Positions 33,347-44,629 of a stretch of DNA of 64,000 nt are shown here, one piece after another (positions within the stretch are counted from its first letter, which is position 1; every line of letters starts with the position of its first letter). Both the position numbers and the translations under genes were made by a program. The stretch is from Nectonema munidae (taxonomy: Eukaryota > Nematomorpha > Nectonematoida > Nectonematidae): assembly GCA_030549495.1 (NCBI GenBank), contig JAUIRK010001051.1:868001-932000 (forward strand). The letters are read 5' to 3'. Under the pieces are notes generated by a model. That model had not been told where the DNA came from and ran no database searches. It saw only the letters and a list, made by a program, of their open reading frames with translations.

Positions 33347-34009
33347 TTATAGTTTAAAAATGTCATTGATATATAAAATAAACAAAAGAGGACCCAAAAT
33401 AGACCCTTGAGGAACCCCTATGAATGTATCTAAAATTCTAGAACTACTTCCATTAATTGTACAAAATTGCTTTCTATTAGACAAATAACTACTCAAGATA
33501 TTTAAAAACTTACCCCTGAATCCATAGCAGCTTAATTTATATAACAAAATTTTACGATCTATTCTATCGAAAGCTTTAGAAAAGTCAATGAAAATACCAC
33601 AGACATCTAAATTACTATCAAAAGATTCCAAAATATAGTTTACTACAAAAGAGACTGCCATATCAGTTGAAACACCTGACTGAAACCCAAACTGACGTTC
33701 ATTCAAAATTTCATGTAAGTTAATAAAATTTATCATTCTATTAAACACAATTTTTTCGAAAATTTTACTAAAAAAAGGTAAAATACTAATGGGCCTATAG
33801 TTTTCAATACTTTCAGGGTTACCAGATTTAAATATAGGAATAACCTTAGAAATTTTAAAATAATCAGGGATATATTCATCCTTTATAATTTTGTTGAATA
33901 ATTGGTAAAGGTTATTCAAAACAAATAATACAATATTTTTACCCAATTTGTTAGAAAGACCATCCCATCCTGATGAAGTAGATGCGTTAAATGTATTTGC
34001 AGTAATCAA
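33347..34009 (-). pseudogene. LINE reverse transcriptase core
   Basis: A 220-codon open stretch with RT motifs 1-5: [58 protein letters not shown] and [20 protein letters not shown], stopping at TAA right before the YADD catalytic box, which continues in the same frame after the stop. The stop alone would abolish the polymerase. Confidence 0.88.
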
Positions 34010-34591
34010 AATATCATTAATGGAAATTTCATCAAAATAAAAAGTATATCAAGTACTGGGATTGAGTTCAAGTAGGCTTCATTTGTGATTAATTGAGTAT
34101 TTGTAAAATAGTCATTAATTTCATCCGAATCAAAATGACAGTGATTGATTGGTTTCTTATCTAAAACTTTATTAATAAGCTTCCAGGTACTCTTCATATC
34201 AAATTTTGAGCTAGTGAACTTATTATAATAAAACTTTTCTCTAATTTCTTTTACTAGCTTATTATACCTATTTCGTATTTGTTTAAACTCATTCCATTTA
34301 GAAAGGTTTCGATATTTCAAGAAAGATTTATAAACTTTGTTTTTATACTTTCTAAGTAATATTAATTCTGGTGTGAACCATTCATTTTTAACTTTGGGCT
34401 TCATTTTCATAAAAGGAAAACATTTTTTATAGATATAAGATATTTTATCAATCAATACTTTACAGTACTCATTAGCATTTAAATTAATATCTATATACCA
34501 ATCTTCATTCAACATACAATTATAAAACATAAATAATTTTTTGAAGACATGTTTCTGCATATAATATCGCTATCAGACTTTAAATTGTCAG

Positions 34592-35110
34592 TCAAATAAA
34601 AAAATTTTTTTTATAGAAAATAAAGTTGGGTAAATGATCCGAATTATCAATTAAAATGTTGCCAGAAAATGAATCCACAAAACTGAAATTAGTAAAAATA
34701 TTATCGATAAGTGTAGAACTGGTTTTTTGTATTCGAGTATGACCGGAAATATTTAGGTGGAAACCAAACTCATGCATAAGATTTAAGAAAATACTGGAAT
34801 GATGATGAATAATTTTAATATCCATATTTATATTGAAATCTCCAACAATAAAAACCTTTTTATTGAAAAAATTAGTTTGATTCATTAATAGAGTAAACTC
34901 ATCTATAAAAAAATCTATGTTGAAACTTGGAGGTCTATATATTATCAAAATTGTAAATAAAATTGTTTCCTTAACATCAATTATTAGATATTCAAATGAG
35001 GTAAAAGGGCTCCCAATGTTATTTGTATTATACATTAAACGTTTATCAATATAGGCTCCAAAGACCGCCACCTCTACCTTCTCTTTTTTTTGTGACAAAA
35101 TTAAAACCAT
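34592..35110 (-). pseudogene. LINE endonuclease (EEP-type) fragment
   Basis: 172 codons covering the C-terminal two thirds of the LINE endonuclease: TILIIYRPPSFNIDFF, VFIVGDFNINMDI (metal-binding D/N), SSTLIDNIFTN (cf. S-IDhIFt) and DNSDHLPNFI, the terminal SDH catalytic motif. The N-terminal catalytic Glu region (LTE-W) lies in another frame upstream of 35110. Confidence 0.85.
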
Positions 35111-35639
35111 CTATGGGCAGATTAAAATGACAGTCCCAAATTTCAGTAAGACAAAAGATACCAATTTTATCAATGATAGATCATCAAATAATAATTTAAA
35201 CTCAAAAAAAAAATATATATAAAAATAAAAAATATAATATTTTGCTACCTTCCAGGTAAAAATTTATCCATACATTTATCAGCGTATTTTCAAATAGTTT
35301 TTTGTGCGATGTGTCCTTCAAATTGGATTAAAAATTGGCTGACTTTATTGTAATCTTGGAGAGAAGGTTTTGTGCAAGTAGTTTTACTTAGAAAATAACA
35401 GAGGTTATGTTATAGTAAAACATGTCATAGTATAAGGGAATATTATGAAAAAAGAAAGGATAAGGTGTTAATAGACTGGATTCATAGAAAAATTAGTTCT
35501 TATTATCATTTTCTAAAAAATTTATATTTTAACCCTACAATAAGTGTGCTTTATAGCATTTATATTAGTAACAAATGTTAAATCAAATGATTCAATTTAT
35601 TCAATCCTTTAATTTATTATATGAATCAATTTGCTTTTA

Positions 35640-36400
35640 GGAAAAATTTCTCCTCTGAGATTTTTCACAGTTAATAAATAGTTATAAATTTTTTAGAAAG
35701 AGGATCAAATGTTGCCTTATTTTTTTTTAGAAATATCGAAAGCCTTTGATTCTTTTTCACATTCTATTTTGTCAAATATTTTTTATTTTTTTGGGTTTAA
35801 CTTGAATTTCCTACATAGATAATAGATCCCACTTTGTTTAAGTTGAGGGGAACAGGCCTAGTCAGTTGATTTGAAATCTGGCGTGTCGCAACTTTCAATA
35901 CTTCGATTCCAGAGCTTTTCATTTTTCATAAATGATATTTTTAAATCTTCGTAATTTTTCTTCTTCATTTTATATGATGACGATATTATAATTATATTTC
36001 CTTTTGAAAATTTTTGTGGTGAGTTGTCAGATTCCCAATTTATAAGAATGAAAGATTTTTATTTATGAACTAAATATTGAAATATATTTATTTCAACAAA
36101 CATCACCATTTTTGAAAATCTTGATAATGAACTTATGAACATTTTTAAACTCCGTGGGCTTTTTTATGTTTAATTGATAGTAAATTAATATAAATTTTAT
36201 CTTCAATTTTTATTGCATAAATTGAACAGGGCTTTTGGCATCATAAAATTTACTAAAAATATATTTCTACTGAATTTAAAGGCCCTTTCTACAAAACGAT
36301 CTATCTTTCACATATAAGTTATAGTGATCGACTATGACCACTTTAATTTTTATGATATTGAAGTTGTTCAGATAATCAAAGTTATTGCAAACCAATGTAC
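35640..36400 (+). pseudogene. Second, older LINE relic in opposite orientation
   Basis: Plus frames contain FLEISKAFDSFSHSILSNIF (cf. FLDLSKAFDSVSHSILLxKL), then GVSQLSILRFQSFSFFINDI (cf. [20 protein letters not shown]) near 35890-35960, and thumb-like pieces such as LNRAFGIIKFTKN and LKALSTKRSIFHI near 36220-36320. Heavily decayed; lies directly next to the minus-strand LINE, head to head. Confidence 0.6.
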
Positions 36401-39013
36401 ATACTAGCGTCTAAGCAAAATATTATTTAGAAAATGATTTATTTATTTCAACTTACTTTTAATTTACTTCTCTATTATAATAATAATATATTTTTAATAT
36501 GTTTGACGTCTTATTTTTTCTTACTTGATATTAATAAAATTTTGGGAATTGCTAAAATATGGGCAGACATGTGCAGACGTAGTCAAATACCGATTTCTTA
36601 AAGTTTATGTTTCTCATTTTTTTGGGATTTCATACGAGCCGCTTTACTACCATTTGAACTCAAATGATGCTCTTACATTATATTTCTGTACAAACTTGTA
36701 TTTTTATTGTTTTTATTTTAAGGCTTAATAAATTCTTCTTTTTATATTAGGGATAGGACGATACCAAAGATTTGTACGATTACTATTTTTGACTATATTG
36801 TCTAATGGTTTTCATGATTATTTTATGTTTTTGGAATATCAATATATCGACTTATATAAAAGTTGAAGTTAATCTATTAAATTTTAACTTTTTAAAAACC
36901 ACTAAAAATAAATAAAATCAGGAATGAAGTGTTAGAAGGTTCTAATATGGGATTAAGATATTAAAAAAAAGATTCTTGAGATCCCGATTTTGATTAATTG
37001 CCACATTACTAATGAGAACAAAATGTGTTCTTTTTTAAAGAAATTATTTAATATTAATAATATTTTTCAGGTCATATCCAAAGATTATTCACATTTTTTA
37101 TGTTTGATATGTCAGGGATGTATTCTTTTGAATGAAATTTTTATTTTATGAAAAATAAAATAATAATTCTGATTGCAATTCACGAGTACAAAAATACATT
37201 CAAAAGTTCAAATGATTGTAAGTCGTTAAAAACATAAATTCTGGCTGTTTTGATTACAGAGCTGCCCGTATATACGCTTTTGTTAAACATGCGAATACAT
37301 AGTGACTTGTTTGGCACAAAAAATTGGTCGTATTGTGAGAATGGCAGTTGATAGTTTTGGTTGTAGTTACAGATCGGTATCATTTTAAGCTTACCTAAGA
37401 TATCAGCAAGGTATGCAATAGCAGAGCGGGAGAGAGAGAAAGCTTCTAGGAATTAGCAATGTAGTTTTTCATTGGCCAAAGTAAAATTTTTTCGTCAATC
37501 AATCATAGTTTTATTGAAAAATTCAGCAATACTATGATCTTTTGTCAATACCCAACCTTTTAAAAAATTCAAACTTGACTGTGAGAGCTTTTTATGTTTG
37601 GTTTTAAATAAATATTGGTCAAATGTAAAAAATCTGATTATTTTTCAGGAGTAGTCTTTACCAACGGACCATTTTTGGGCAATAGATCGCCAAAAAAGTC
37701 GACCGGAAACACTGGTGTTGGGGATTCAAAGAAAATATTTATTATTAATATCACAAGCGTGAATAAATTTCTAGCCTAAAGATTTTTTTAGCTCCAAATA
37801 CAAAAAATGATTGGTTTTAATGTTTGGTTAAAAAAATTATTATTTTTGTATTCGTTTGATTAAGCCTGTAGTTAATATATCATTAAGTTCAAGAAAAGTC
37901 AGTCTTTTTGATTTAATTTAAATTTTGTGTTAAAGTGTATCAAGAAAATGCATTTTAGAAAGCACGATAAAGTGAAATTTTATAGTTTAGTGTCAGGAGA
38001 TTATGCAATAAAGAACGATAATAATTTATATGGAAAATTTTCACTCAAGAACTTTGCCTAGTTCCTTTTACAATTTTGTTTATTTTAAATTACAAAAACT
38101 TTATGCGTACGTCAGATATATTATAGCAGCATTAAAATTTTTTAATCAAGTTATGTTAAGTTTGCAGGCATGAGTAAGCTGATCTAAAATCTCTCTCCTG
38201 TTCTCCATCATTGGGAGATCAATTCCTAAACTTCAGCATCATTTTTCGCGCCACAAAGCCAGCCTTCTCGATACCTTATTTCTAAAGACTCATGTCACTC
38301 TGTGTTGAAGGGAAGGGCTAGAATCATGATGTGTAGAAAAAGCCTCTCTTCCAGTAAATCAAGTTTTATGCTCCACTATGTTGAAATATATGCGTACATT
38401 TTTTTAGAGGTTTCATGCCTATATAATTTATTATTCCAAAACAGAATAACTTAAAGCAGTCCCTCATTAATGGCAGGGAGTAGAAGGTTTTGAACGCCCG
38501 CCGTCTTCTCTGGAATTCCCTTGAAATTGCCAGAGGTTACGATCAAAATCAAAAAAGCCACTATTTGCGTTTAATCGCAATGAACTTGCATGCTTTTAAG
38601 AGCAAATTTTAATATAAAGTGTGATATGACTTACATCATTTTTAATGTTGTCCTTCGCTTATGACGAAATGTTTTACGTTGAATTTTCCTTACGACGAAT
38701 TGCGCTTTATCCCATAAAAATTTTGTTACTATTTGCACTACAATACTGGAAAAAATATTATCTTCGATAAGACATACATCCTCAATAGATTCTATAGTCT
38801 CAAATGGCGAATAAAGGAGTTACTGTCAAACTTTGATCATCTTATTCAAATACCACGGGATTTTCTCTTTACGCTTGAGATCTAAAGAAATGGAAAATAA
38901 AAAAATGGTGCAAAAAAGGTTCAATTTTATAGTAATAATATTGTAAATAAATAATTTATAATCTTTCAAATGCAATTGCCTTGAGAAAAAAAGTGTAAAA
39001 TATCATTGTGTAT
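36400..39013. other. Intergenic region between SLC44 3' end and gene X; no gene assigned
   Basis: AT-rich. Open frames 36525-36728 (+) and 37180-37383 (-) match nothing I recognise. A less AT-rich patch at 38150-38600 might hold part of the gene X promoter or 5' exon, but no splice-supported frame was found. A minus-strand ATG frame of 21 codons lies at about 38140-38205. Confidence 0.4.
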
Positions 39014-39132
39014 CTAAGATGCGAGTGGAGTAAGCGGTGTAGCAGCATCTTTTTTATTCAGAATAACTGACAATTGCTTGGACATGTAATACGGCTTCTC
39101 CAAGCTTCCATCATTATTTTCACAGTCATCCA
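39014..39132 (-). CDS. Choline transporter-like protein (SLC44/CTL), last exon
   Basis: SLC44/CTL proteins are about ten-pass plasma-membrane or mitochondrial transporters for choline and related amines. Acceptor TGCTTGATTTCAG; the first two bases complete Leu, then DDCENNDGSLEKPYYMSKQL and SVILNKKDAATPLTPLAS and TAG (39014-39016). This matches the conserved CTL C-terminus (FCFLEDLERNDGS-EKPYFMS..L...LNK). It fixes gene orientation and 3' end. Which of the SLC44A1-5 subtypes cannot be decided. Confidence 0.92.
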
Positions 39133-39196
39133 CTGAAATCAAGCAAAGGTGACAAAGACACCATCAAAGTGCGATAAAGGACTAACAATAACTTAC

Positions 39197-39281
39197 GAAA
39201 ACAGAGGAATATTGTGTCCACAGCAGTTTCATATATGCTGAGGAAAAGAGACGCCACGATGTATGAACCAATAACAATCAG
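39197..39281 (-). CDS. SLC44/CTL penultimate exon (last transmembrane helix)
   Basis: Acceptor AACTTTATTTTATAG, donor GTAAGTT. 28 codons LIVIGSYIVASLFLSIYETA-VDTIFLCF then C, joining in phase to the last exon. CTL consensus here is VGSYLIAHGFFSVYxMCVDTLFLCF, the final membrane helix with the VDT-FLCF signature. Confidence 0.92.
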
Positions 39282-41247
39282 CTATAAAATAAAGTTATTT
39301 CCAAATAGCAGTATAATCGAATCGATTAAATAACTTAAAAAAACTTATTTCGCTACGAGAAATATAAAAGAAAACGAACAAGATTAAGCAGTATTGAGTC
39401 AAGCACAAAAGAAAGAAATAAAAGAAAGGAATTCTAAGATTTGTAAGACAAATAAAATTCGAGTGAAATATCGTAATTGTAAAATATGTGGCTCACATGA
39501 TACCTTCCTTTGTGTGTCTAAATCCGATGAAAATTTTGTCACCCCCTAAGTGAAATTCGAGCTGCCATCTATTTGTTGTACGGTGCGAGCCTCAATTCCT
39601 TCTCAATGCTTTTGTTTATTGAATATTCAGAAAAAATATTATATTTCTAGAAGCGTCCTTGTTTTGGGGTATATCTTGCTAATGGAAATGATATTGAAAG
39701 TTAAAGGTATAAATAACTGTGAAAGCTAAGATTATTCAAAAAGGAAATGAGAATACATGAAAAATTGCTATTAATTGAACATGGAGCAGTTAAATCAGCA
39801 GTTCATAATATAAAACTTGCATTTTTCTCGCAAATAGTACATCTAATAACAAAAAAGATATTTTTTGTCCAAGGAAGGCAATTTGGAGGAGACTGTTCTA
39901 AATCAATAAATCTTTAGACAGGAACATCAATGACTTTTTAATAACTTTTTTGGAAAATGTTTCCACATAATTCTTTTTTCATTAATAAAGAATTTAATTT
40001 TACAGGCTTCTTCAAAATATTTTTATTTGGTTTTTGCTTGGCTGTAACACCCAAGCATTATACATGTCTTCATAAATACAATAAGTATTTAGCCATTTTA
40101 GTTGGCTGAAAAATAGTCAATCAATAGTGGTTTCAATGTGAAATTTAGGCGATAGTTTTCCCTTATGATTTGTTAGGTATCTCAAATTATATTTATTTAT
40201 TTCTCTATTAAAAAAGTCGAGTCCTTGAAAATACTTGGTAAAATGTTCAAAAAAGATTTAAAAGAAATGTTTGTAGTGAATAAATCTCATCAATTCTCAC
40301 TAATTTATGCTCATCAAATAGAACTATGGTATGATGCCTAAAACTTAGATAATAAATTTAAGATACTATAAAAACAATGTCGCATACAGAGAGTTTTATA
40401 AAGCAAACGTTTAAGTTAGATGTTAGGTGACCAATCATACAACAAGATATATCAAAATCAGAAAAGTCAATATATAATAATCTATCATGTAAAGACGACA
40501 ATATTTTCTAATTATATTATCAATTCTAAAGTCCATGAATGTTGATTTTGATGCAGAGTAAGTTTTCTCAAAAGAAAAATCATATTTATCGCGTACAGCT
40601 TCTTTATTATAATTATACTTCTAAATAAAACTTCAGCCACGATTTTTTGTATAAGGAAAATCAAACTTAAATATTTTCTCTCTTTTACTTAGATTAGAAA
40701 TTTTTACATCATCAAATAAATCGCTAGTATCTTTCTTCATATGAAAAGTAGATTGTGAGGACTGATTATTCTGACTTCACATAAATAGCTTTAGTATTGT
40801 CAGTAACTAGATTTTTCTTAAAGCAGTACTAGCACAAATCTGTTTTTGCAAAACACCTTTAGAAAATTGGTTAAATTATGCTTTAATTTCAAAAATGATT
40901 TTTTCCATAAATTATAGTGTAATCTTTTATCACAATTATCACATTCTTTCATTTTATTCAGAAGATAATGAACTGTATTCAAAAAAGAGATTTTACAATA
41001 TCTTTAAATGTTGGGAGCTATAGGACCTCCTGATTCACAAGTCTCAATAATTTTTAATATATCATCGATTAAACATAGGCAATATGAAAAAAAGGATTTG
41101 AAAAGAAGTCTTCAAATATATCTTTACTTTGAAATTATGTGGTTATTTTTTAGTACAAAGGAGACATTTTAAAGGAATTAGAAGGTTTTTAAAGCATATT
41201 CTAGCCGTAGGCTGCCTTGCATTATGCTTTAAGAGTAGTTTTTAAAG

Positions 41248-41330
41248 TCGGGAACCATAGGGATCGAAGCCCTCCCCATCAACTGTCAATCTGAGCGGTA
41301 CACCCTAACAAAGACTGAGTTATGTAGCAT
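41248..41330 (-). repeat. tRNA-related fragment (SINE-like)
   Basis: Minus strand contains AGGGCTTCGATCCCT, a B-box-like arm, and plus strand AGCGGTACACCCTAAC an A-box-like complement at tRNA-like spacing. No acceptor-stem pairing, so it is not a tRNA gene. Single copy in the window. Confidence 0.35.
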
Positions 41331-41887
41331 ACTTTATTATTTATTTAGCATTTAAACAAAACTATGATTTAGTAAAAATTAAGACAAAATTTCTCTTACA
41401 ATAAATAAAACTTGCCATATATTGACTTTGTTGAGTGGAATGTAATGATAAAGGGCTTCCGGGAAAAGCTTCTTCGTGAAAATGAGGAAAAAGAGACAAC
41501 CTTAAAAATCGTTCAATTGAGATGAAAATTTAAATGTCATATGTATCAAATTGTCTTCACTTGTTGAAATAGTTATCATTAATTTGCCAACAAACATCAA
41601 ATAATCTGTCACTTTGTCCAATACAATCACTCTGAAATAGCAAACTTTCAAAATATATAATTTGCAAAAGTATTCAAATAAATTTCACCAACTCTTTTCA
41701 ATGATAAAGAGATAAATAACTTTCCAAATCAAAGAAATAATCCTAGAAAAGGCTCATGTAAGCATAATATGTGTTCTACAAATTTTCATTTAGAGAGCGG
41801 TGCAGCCACGAATTAGACTCGAAAGGTCCAAATTAAAAAAAATAGCGTTATAAAATATTTTTATAAGGGATGGAATTTTTTAACAAT

Positions 41888-41950
41888 TTAGGGGGAGTGC
41901 CAGTGAGTTTGTCACGATGCCGATTAAGGTCTCGGGTTCGAATCTACCAA
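41888..41950 (+). repeat. tRNA-related fragment (SINE-like)
   Basis: GGGGGAGTGCCAGTGAGTTT ... GATTAAGGTCTCGGGTTCGA ATC holds an A-box-like start and a perfect B-box-like GGTTCGAATC at the spacing of a tRNA. The 5' and 3' ends do not pair, so it looks like a SINE head rather than a tRNA gene. Confidence 0.45.
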
Positions 41951-42565
41951 AATTTTTTAATCGTTAATATATATTTGCTTTGAAAAAAGATTCTTTAACT
42001 ATTGACTTCCTTTGCATCCTAATAGCAACATTCGCCAAATAAAAAATAACATAGACCCCTGCAGGACGATATAGATCTTTTGGAGTTCCCTCCTTTATTG
42101 CCTATCATTTGTATCTCTTTTTCTGTTGATAATCTTAATGTGCGAAAATTAATCTTCACATATAAATTTATGGCAATATTTATATTTAGTTTTAAAAAAA
42201 GTATATAGCAGTTGCAAAAATAATACTAATCAATTTTTCAATTAGCACTAAGCCTAATCATAGTATATGTCAAATAATAGGGTACATGTAGTTCAAAAAT
42301 GTGTAATTTCATATTCCGCTCGTTTGTCTTTAGAATATATTTTAACTCCTATATTAAAAATCTTTATTCAAAAACATTATTAGTTCAAACAAAATATTAA
42401 AAACGCTTCTACACGTATTCATTAAAATACTTAAGTTATCAAAGAATAGTTCTAGCACATTAATCCTTACTGACACTTAACACTCCCCTCCCTCTGAAAT
42501 ATTTAGATGGTACAAATTGGTTATGTAATAGTTTGTTAAAAGTTGCTCAAAAGTAAGTAAAAAAT

Positions 42566-42669
42566 GTACCGTGGGGTGTTTTCATCGAGAAGGCCCTCTT
42601 GTATCGAACTATGAAGAAAGTAGGCTCGATGCGGGATCGAACCCAGTATCTAACCAACCTTACTCATGC
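42566..42669 (-). repeat. tRNA-derived SINE family A, copy 4 (internally deleted)
   Basis: Read on minus: GCATGAGTAAGGTTGGTTAG, ACTGGGTTCGATCCCGCATC, CATAGTTCGATACAAG, GGCCTTCTCGATGAAAACAC and CCCACGGTAC. Relative to copies 1-3 it lacks the roughly 20 bases (AACTCAAGGTCTT region) before the B box, and part of the GCGCAATTG block. Confidence 0.75.
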
Positions 42670-42971
42670 ATTTAAGTAGTTCAGACAGTATTATTAAATT
42701 TTTAAATAAATCTTCAACCAAAATCTACTAGACCAATTTTCTTATGAATACAAATTATAACGATGAAAACATATGGCACCCGCCTTTCAATCAATTTAAG
42801 ATCTGAGAGCTGAAGCGCCTAAACTTATATTCTTCCAACGACAAAACTCTTTTAATATATTTTAAAGTCTACTTCCCAATTTTAAATAATGTCTTGCTTC
42901 AATGAAACTATTACATTGAAAACGATGAAAAATTAAATGTATATCTTTATTTTTCAAAAATAAGTCCCATG

Positions 42972-43049
42972 CTAATAAATAAATTGAAATAATTGGTGGA
43001 AAACAGGTAACTAATAAATAAATTGAAATAATTGGTGGAAAACAGGTAA
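42972..43049. repeat. 39-bp tandem direct duplication
   Basis: Two units starting CTAATAAATAAATTGAAATA (42972 and 43011) are identical over 39 bases, each ending AACAGGTAA. Perfect identity implies a recent duplication. Confidence 0.9.
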
Positions 43050-43474
43050 GTAATTGAACTAATACATTAAATACAAGAATGGGTATCTAAGGTTTCATTT
43101 CTACCTTAAAGCATTGCGGAGTAAAAGAGCGTAAGATTTTCTAGCAGATGTGCAAAAGTTTTTGCCATATATAGCAATCTAAAAAGAAAAAGGAAAATTT
43201 GAATAAAAGACAAAAAAATTGAAGTCTCATAATTTACCTCAAATAACTTATTCAATTATTCGAATAAATTTTTAGACATTGGAAATTTTATGAAAGATAT
43301 ATTATAATGAAAAAAAACATTGAAATTTATATCATAAATGATCAATTATAGTATGTTCTTTTTGGCTTAAATGTTGAAAAATGATATTTGGAAGGTTCTC
43401 TTGAAGCTTATTTTGAAAAAGCAAATTTATTACAATAAAAATATTGGCAATAATAATTGAAGGAATGAGCATAC

Positions 43475-43673
43475 CATAATGAAAGCATTTTTTGTTAGAA
43501 ACTTTAAAAATTTGTCAAGCAACCAGAAAATAATTCGCAAAGCTTTTAACACACTCTTTGCAAATGTGGACTTTGAAAGTTTTAAGCGATCTTCAAGGAA
43601 ATTCAAAATGAATCGAATGAACTTAACGAACGTTAGGATCAAAGTCCCAAACGCAATAGAGCCAACATGGTAC
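43475..43673 (-). CDS. SLC44/CTL exon: transmembrane helix plus conserved cytosolic loop
   Basis: Acceptor AGTCCTTTTTCAG, donor GTATGCTC. G completes a Val codon, then 66 codons YHVGSIAFGTLILTFVKFIR, FILNFLEDRLKLSKSTFAKS, VLKALRIIFWLLDKFLKFLT, KNAFIM. This aligns with CTL YHTGSLAFGALILTLVQ.IRVILEYID.KLK...[20 protein letters not shown]. The plus-strand Lys-rich frame over the same bases (43479-43796) is a shadow. Confidence 0.92.
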
Positions 43674-44090
43674 CTGAAAAAGGACTTATTAAAATTAAAT
43701 AATTTTCAAAAAAGAAAAATATACACTAGAGAAAAACAACAATCTATCTTTGAAAAGCTTAAATATGTCATGCGTATTATAAAAATGAATACATGAACAA
43801 TTTTAAAGATAAACTCTCGTTCTCTAATAATTTCTTACTTGATTTTATATTTTGTTTTATTTGTGGAAAATTATTTTTTAAAATCTTGCCAGAAGTTTCA
43901 CTAGCAAAGCCAAAATAATTCCTAGTATATTTATTTCATGCGTGGTATCAGAAGAATTGCTGCCCAAATTTAAAAAGTTTTTTTTTTGGAAAAATTAAAT
44001 AGTTTGTTAAAATCTATTAATTTTTTTTGGAAGTTAGGTTTAATTAAGGGGAACATCATAAATAAATATAGAATACATTTTGTAAAAAAA

Positions 44091-44318
44091 CTAAAAAGGT
44101 TTAAAAAAAACTATAGTATAAGAAAATAAAAAAATAGTAAATAAGTAAAAATAAAAAAAAACACTAGTCTTCTTCAAACCAAATATAACACGGATGATAC
44201 AAGAAAGGAAAACAAGAATCATTGTAAAGTGAAGCAAATAGGCAATAGTTCCAAATTTTAGTTTTGAAAATGTTAAGCAATTTAACTTTAAGTTTATTAG
44301 ATAAGAGAAAGGGGCCAA
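44091..44318 (-). pseudogene. Decayed SLC44-like segment between two SLC44 exons
   Basis: A minus frame reads KFGTIAYLLHFTMILVFLSC-IIRVIFGLKKT at about 44165-44265. Compared with the genuine exon at 43475-43673 (GSIAFGTLILTF), G-[ST]-IA-[YF] then T-[LM]-IL-x-F-[VL] are shared after a short insertion, and an Arg and a Lys follow at similar places. No splice acceptor adjoins it. It may be a degraded duplicate exon; chance resemblance of hydrophobic sequence is possible. Confidence 0.35.
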
Positions 44319-44455
44319 TAATCTCCTTTGAGATATCTTTAATTCACGAAAATAGGGATTTGCAAAATTGAGAGAGAAGTGAGAATGTTAAAAATGTCTA
44401 ATTAAGAAATCCAGAATGAGGTGCTAAGATATTAAAGTAGGGCGAAGCAAATTAC

Positions 44456-44629
44456 ACAAATACATTGGAGAATGATGTGAGCAAAGGAAATCGAGGAAGT
44501 CTGCGTTTGTTTCTAGTCCAATAAAAAGAGGAAAATGCTCCAGACAGTGTAGTTTGGTAAAAGCCTTGGATGAAAAGAACGAGCCAGATAAAAGCAAAGA
44601 TATTGTAAATATGCAAATACTGAATCCAT
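44456..44629 (-). CDS. SLC44/CTL exon with the conserved GAFASYYW region
   Basis: Acceptor TCTTTTTTTAG, donor GTAATTT. One base, 57 codons and two bases: WIQYLHIYNIFAFIWLVLFI, QGFYQTTLSGAFSSFYWTRN, KRRLPRFPLLTSFSNVF, then GT that forms Val with the next exon. CTL consensus: YLxIYNLFGFFWxxNFVxALGQCTLAGAFASYYWAF.K..D.P.FPL..S. An earlier GT (after SFSN) is out of phase with the following exon. Confidence 0.92.

Larger units (their letters stand above)
32526..35200 (-). mobile_element. CR1/L2-like LINE, 5'-truncated, nearly full ORF2
   Basis: From right to left on minus: the apurinic endonuclease part (IGIFCLTE near 35150, IIYRPPS, VGDFNINMD, SDHLP), a Lys-rich linker (34006-34560), the reverse transcriptase ([37 protein letters not shown], then YADD at about 33311-33322) and the C-terminal part ending KKKYKLHMFR. 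The tail pattern YNLRSKNN...FFKKSIAVWNPIPLHIR is typical of CR1/L2/Daphne-type ORF2. It is truncated in the endonuclease N-terminus. One in-frame stop (33347-33349, just before YADD) and about four frameshifts, mostly at A-runs near 33165, 34040, 34600 and 35088, inactivate it. The damage is light, so insertion is fairly recent. Confidence 0.88.
39282..43474 (-). other. SLC44 intron(s); at least one exon missing from my reading
   Basis: CTL proteins have about 50-60 residues (re-entrant region and membrane helix, typically with FC-SA...VTDFLLFLGK) between the segments encoded at 43475 and 39281. I could not find that exon with convincing splice sites. The region holds tRNA-related repeat fragments (41248-41330, 41888-41950), a SINE A copy (42566-42669) and a 39-bp tandem duplication. 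A weak RT-like trace occurs on minus near 42040-42130. Confidence 0.5.

Noticed and set aside
41888-41950. Functional tRNA gene
   Set aside because: B-box-like arm is good, but no acceptor-stem pairing and no complete cloverleaf can be drawn.
42030-42140. LINE RT fragment on minus
   Set aside because: Only a faint GVPQ..L-like pattern in one frame; too weak to list as an element.
43479-43796. 105-residue Lys-rich plus-strand open frame
   Set aside because: It is antisense to the SLC44 exon at 43475-43673, which matches a known family and has good splice sites; the plus frame is a shadow.
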